The position numbers and the translations under genes were made by a program. DNA of 9,303 bases from Chloroflexota bacterium (GTDB lineage: Bacteria; Chloroflexota; Anaerolineae; B4-G1), in NCBI GenBank assembly GCA_003648085.1, contig QMOC01000063.1:1-9303 (forward strand), read 5' to 3'. How positions within the stretch are numbered: the first letter of the stretch is position 1; every line of letters starts with the position of its first letter. Positions 7,615 through 9,303 of this stretch are shown here, one piece after another. The notes below the pieces were generated by a model. The model saw only the letters and a list, made by a program, of their open reading frames with translations. It made no database searches and had not been told where the DNA came from.

Positions 7615-8739
7615 ATGAACGGATTAAGATTGAATCCACAGTTGCTCAGGGTTCCACTGTACATCGCCGGCAAGAGCGCCGAGCAAGTCTCCCAGGAATT
7701 GGGACTGGGCGAGGTGTTGAAACTCTGCTCCAACGAAAACCCGCTTGGGTCGAGCCCGATGGCTATAGCCGCACTGCGCGATATGCTGCCGAAGGCCCAC
7801 CGCTACCCCGGCATTGCTGAACGCGAACTACGGAGTGGGCTGGTCACCTACTATAGGAACGGCCTCACCGAGCAGCACATCATCGTTGGCAGCGGCGCGA
7901 CCGATGTCCTGCGCATAGTCGCTCAGGCGTTCATCTTTGACGGCGGGGAAGCGGTCATGTGCCGGGTGACGTTCCCACTCTTCGCCCTCCTGACTACGAT
8001 GTACGGTGGTCGGGCGATCAGAGTGGATCCCCGTCCCGACTACCGCTTTGATCTCCCAGCGATGGCCGATGCGATCACCGCCCAGACCCGTATCGTCTGG
8101 TTGTGCTCACCAAATAACCCGACCGGCCTGGTATTATCGCAGGCAGAGGTGGATGAGTTTATCGAGTCGCTGCCCGAACACGTCGTCGTTGTATTCGATG
8201 AGGCCTACTGCGATTACGTCACCGATCCGAATTGCGTTGACAGCCTGCAGTATGTGCGCCAGGGACGCAACGTTGTCACAGTCCGTAGTTTCTCCAAGAG
8301 CGCCGGGCTGGCCAACCTGCGCATAGGCTACGGCATCGCCCCCCCTGACCTGATCGAGTACCTCATGCATACCGTCCTCCCATTCAGCACCGGCGCACTG
8401 GCGATGGTCGCCGCCCGGGCCAGCCTGGACGACCGTACCTTTCGTCGCCGCAGCCGTGAACTGGTGCAGCAGGAACGCGCCTTCCTATTCGCCCGCCTGT
8501 CGGAGATGGGACTGACGTGCCTGCCGAGCCAGGCCAACTTTTTACTGGTGGTAGACCCACCACTCGATGTGCCAGCCCTGGTTGACGCTCTCCTTCATCA
8601 GGGAGTCATCGTCCGCCCGATGGCAGGCTTTGGCCTGCCCAATGCCTTCCGAGTGACGGTCGGGCTGCGGGAGCAGAACGAGCGTTTCCTCGCAGCCTTG
8701 CGCACGGCGCTGGCCGAAGCGTCGGTCACACCAGCATAA
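7615..8739 (+). CDS. hisC: HisC-like PLP aminotransferase (histidinol-phosphate or aromatic aminotransferase)
   Basis: A 374-residue class I/II (fold type I) aminotransferase. LKLCSNENPLGSSP (35-48) is the HisC-type N-terminal signature. SPNNPTG (165-171) holds Asn168 and VVFDEAYCDY (192-201) holds Asp195 and Tyr198 for PLP binding. SFSKSAGLANLRIGYG (225-240) supplies the Schiff-base Lys228 (AAG at 8296) and Arg236. RPMAGFGLPNAFRVTVG near the C-terminus is also HisC-like. The known HisC reaction turns imidazole-acetol phosphate and glutamate into histidinol phosphate. No other histidine gene is in view, and many HisC relatives act on phenylalanine, tyrosine or tryptophan. Since it begins 1 nt after iorB, I infer that an aromatic amino acid/arylpyruvate role is at least as likely as histidine synthesis. 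GAGG at 7604-7607, 7 nt upstream, supports the start. Confidence 0.9.
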   Translation: MNGLRLNPQLLRVPLYIAGKSAEQVSQELGLGEVLKLCSNENPLGSSPMAIAALRDMLPKAHRYPGIAERELRSGLVTYYRNGLTEQHIIVGSGATDVLRIVAQAFIFDGGEAVMCRVTFPLFALLTTMYGGRAIRVDPRPDYRFDLPAMADAITAQTRIVWLCSPNNPTGLVLSQAEVDEFIESLPEHVVVVFDEAYCDYVTDPNCVDSLQYVRQGRNVVTVRSFSKSAGLANLRIGYGIAPPDLIEYLMHTVLPFSTGALAMVAARASLDDRTFRRRSRELVQQERAFLFARLSEMGLTCLPSQANFLLVVDPPLDVPALVDALLHQGVIVRPMAGFGLPNAFRVTVGLREQNERFLAALRTALAEASVTPA

Positions 8740-8758
8740 ACGAAACCCAATGGCCGCG

Positions 8759-8798
8759 AAGTCCACCTCCGTGGACCGGAGTCGACGAAGGTCGACTT
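8759..8798. repeat. Mirrored double hairpin just downstream of the operon
   Basis: Hairpin A is GTCCAC-CTCC-GTGGAC (8761-8776), with a 6-bp stem and 4-nt loop. Hairpin B is AGTCGAC-GAAG-GTCGACT (8780-8797), with a 7-bp stem and 4-nt loop. The reverse complement of 8781-8798 matches 8759-8776 at 15 of 18 positions. Two of the three differences are the two sides of one base pair, so both stems stay fully paired. Neither stem is followed by a T-run. It could block 3' exonucleases or act as a bidirectional structure; function is unknown. Confidence 0.8.
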
Positions 8799-8808
8799 GG
8801 CAGACGCA

Positions 8809-8833
8809 GCACGCATGGTTTTAACCACCGTGC
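8809..8833. repeat. Bulged hairpin
   Basis: GCACG (8809-8813) pairs with CGTGC (8829-8833). Inside it TGGTT (8816-8820) pairs with AACCA (8823-8827), with CA opposite C as an internal loop and a TT centre. No following T-run, so not a classic terminator. Confidence 0.55.
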
Positions 8834-8867
8834 TCAAACCGCAGGAAATCAAAGAGGTGTGGCTAAA

Positions 8868-8920
8868 ATCAGTGGGACGTCCGGCTTCAGCCGGAAAATC
8901 CCCGCTGAAGCGGGGCCTCC
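8868..8920. repeat. 53-bp double-hairpin repeat, copy 1
   Basis: Contains CCGGCT-TC-AGCCGG (8881-8894) and CCCCGCT-GA-AGCGGGG (8900-8915), two short palindromes whose cores GCTTCAGC and GCTGAAGC are reverse complements of each other. Identical at all 53 positions to copy 2, with a 75-nt period. A 22-nt spacer follows (8921-8942) and ends in CTTCAGCCGG, a fragment of the same left hairpin. Confidence 0.9.
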
Positions 8921-8942
8921 CTGTGAGGAGATCTTCAGCCGG

Positions 8943-8995
8943 ATCAGTGGGACGTCCGGCTTCAGCCGGAAAATCCCCGCTGAAGCGGGGCCTCC
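8943..8995. repeat. 53-bp double-hairpin repeat, copy 2
   Basis: Exact duplicate of 8868-8920; its palindromes are at 8956-8969 and 8975-8990. It runs into GGCC-TCC-GGCC (8989-8999) followed by TTTT (9000-9003), which might give weak rho-independent termination on the + strand. Confidence 0.9.
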
Positions 8996-9003
8996 GGCCT
9001 TTT
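8989..9003 (+). terminator. Possible weak terminator
   Basis: GGCC (8989-8992), TCC loop, GGCC (8996-8999), then TTTT (9000-9003). The stem is only 4 bp, the T-run is short, and the stem competes with the 16-nt palindrome at 8975-8990. Low confidence; it is the only place in the spacer with a GC stem directly before Ts. Confidence 0.25.
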
Positions 9004-9046
9004 CTCCCCATGAATTTTAGCCAGACTCAAATCAAAGAGCCAAAAA

Positions 9047-9303
9047 ATGAAAACCTTACAGAATCTCAAGATACTTACGATTATTACACTGTTAGTCGCA
9101 TCCTTGATCACCATCTTGGCTGCAGTTGGCTTACCCAAACGAGCAATGGTAACGGCCGATGTGCCACCTGCTGAACAGACCTCGCAGCCTATGCTTATCG
9201 CGGACAGTATTGTCATAGACCACAATGCGGTAGACGCCTCCGTCATCCCGCAAGCCTGGCTTGATGAAGCGCGCGTGCTGGTAACGTTTTTCAACCACAG
9301 GAG
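9047..9303 (+). CDS. Secreted or membrane-anchored protein of unknown function, N-terminal part
   Basis: An open frame of 85 codons runs off the end of the window without a stop. The first 8 residues include Lys2 and Lys8, followed by a hydrophobic stretch of about 20 residues (roughly 9-28, ILTIITLLVASLITILAAVG). This is a typical Sec signal peptide or N-terminal anchor, so the rest should lie outside the membrane. Downstream, IVIDHNAVDASVIPQAWLDE leads into ARVLVTFFNHR at the window end. The last segment resembles, from memory, extracytoplasmic proteins with a conserved 'HxSVG' segment, but that motif would lie beyond the window, so no function is claimed. AAAGAG at 9034-9039, 7 nt before the ATG, may be a weak ribosome binding site. 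It is separated from the operon by the hairpin spacer and is probably a separate unit. Confidence 0.7.
   Translation, partial: MKTLQNLKILTIITLLVASLITILAAVGLPKRAMVTADVPPAEQTSQPMLIADSIVIDHNAVDASVIPQAWLDEARVLVTFFNHR

Larger units (their letters stand above)
8846..9039. mobile_element. Candidate MITE-like element bounded by direct and inverted repeats
   Basis: The exact 11-mer AAATCAAAGAG occurs at 8846-8856 and again at 9029-9039, in direct orientation. Just inside lie TGGCTAAAAT (8860-8869) and its exact reverse complement ATTTTAGCCA (9014-9023). Between them sit both 53-bp repeat copies. A direct repeat outside an inverted repeat is the layout of a small non-autonomous transposon with a target-site duplication. 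The terminal repeats are short and no transposase is encoded, so this is a hypothesis; chance is less likely but possible. Confidence 0.4.
8740..9046. other. Gene-free, hairpin-rich intergenic spacer
   Basis: About 300 nt between the aminotransferase stop and the next start. It contains no convincing gene but at least seven hairpin-forming palindromes, itemised separately: a mirrored double hairpin, a bulged hairpin, and two copies of a second double hairpin. I see no convincing sigma-70 promoter and no classic terminator. The only T-run after a stem is TTTT at 9000-9003. Confidence 0.8.

Noticed and set aside
8759..8833. Classic rho-independent terminator after the hisC-like gene
   Set aside because: Stems are good but none is followed by a T-run, so they are reported as structured repeats.
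8868..8995. CRISPR-like direct repeats
   Set aside because: Only two copies, each a 53-nt double palindrome, with one 22-nt spacer that itself carries a repeat fragment; no cas genes in the window.
8797..9174. Open frame of 125 codons across the spacer
   Set aside because: It is produced by the duplicated hairpin repeat, encoding a repeated SVGRPASAGKSPLKRGL peptide, and runs out of frame into the signal-peptide gene; no ribosome binding site or family resemblance.
1..9303. Defence, toxin-antitoxin or phage system
   Set aside because: All complete genes fall into known metabolic or glycan-synthesis families; no nuclease, toxin, integrase or phage structural motif was seen on either strand.

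Overview
The window is a compact, single-strand block of bacterial genes at moderate GC, followed by a hairpin-rich spacer and the start of a secreted-protein gene. No rRNA, tRNA or other lineage marker is present. The dense polysaccharide/amino-sugar genes, the oxygen-sensitive indolepyruvate:ferredoxin oxidoreductase, and the structured intergenic repeats would suit an anaerobic or facultative environmental bacterium. Chloroflexota (Anaerolineae-like) is my best guess, held with low to moderate confidence and based on general flavour, not on a marker.

Region 1 (1-5105) is a glycan-initiation module. It holds the 3' end of a sugar transferase, a two-domain WecD-like GNAT acetyltransferase, a DegT/DnrJ/EryC1 PLP aminotransferase, a small PglC-like phosphoglycosyl transferase, and a full-length membrane-anchored PglF/WbpM/CapD-like NDP-sugar 4,6-dehydratase. 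In pathway order these would be dehydratase (4-keto-6-deoxy sugar), aminotransferase (4-amino sugar), GNAT (4-acylamido sugar) and sugar transferase (transfer of the phospho-sugar to undecaprenyl phosphate). This resembles bacillosamine-type 2,4-diamino-2,4,6-trideoxyhexose synthesis, except that the acetyltransferase is a GNAT and not the left-handed beta-helix PglD type.

Region 2 (5125-8739) follows after only 19 nt and looks like part of the same transcription unit. It has iorA and iorB, overlapping by 4 nt, which encode indolepyruvate:ferredoxin oxidoreductase. A HisC-like aminotransferase follows 1 nt later. Together they could deaminate an aromatic amino acid and oxidatively decarboxylate the resulting arylpyruvate to an aryl-acetyl-CoA with reduced ferredoxin.

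Region 3 (8740-9046) has no gene but is full of structure. A mirrored double hairpin is followed by a bulged hairpin and then two perfectly identical 53-bp copies of another double hairpin. The second block is bracketed by 10-bp inverted repeats and an exact 11-bp direct repeat, which suggests a small non-autonomous mobile element. Region 4 (9047-9303) is the 5' end of a protein with an N-terminal signal or anchor sequence; it runs off the window.

Several starts were moved inward from the longest possible reading frame because a good Shine-Dalgarno sequence sits ahead of the inner ATG. The affected genes are the GNAT, the small sugar transferase, the dehydratase and iorA.
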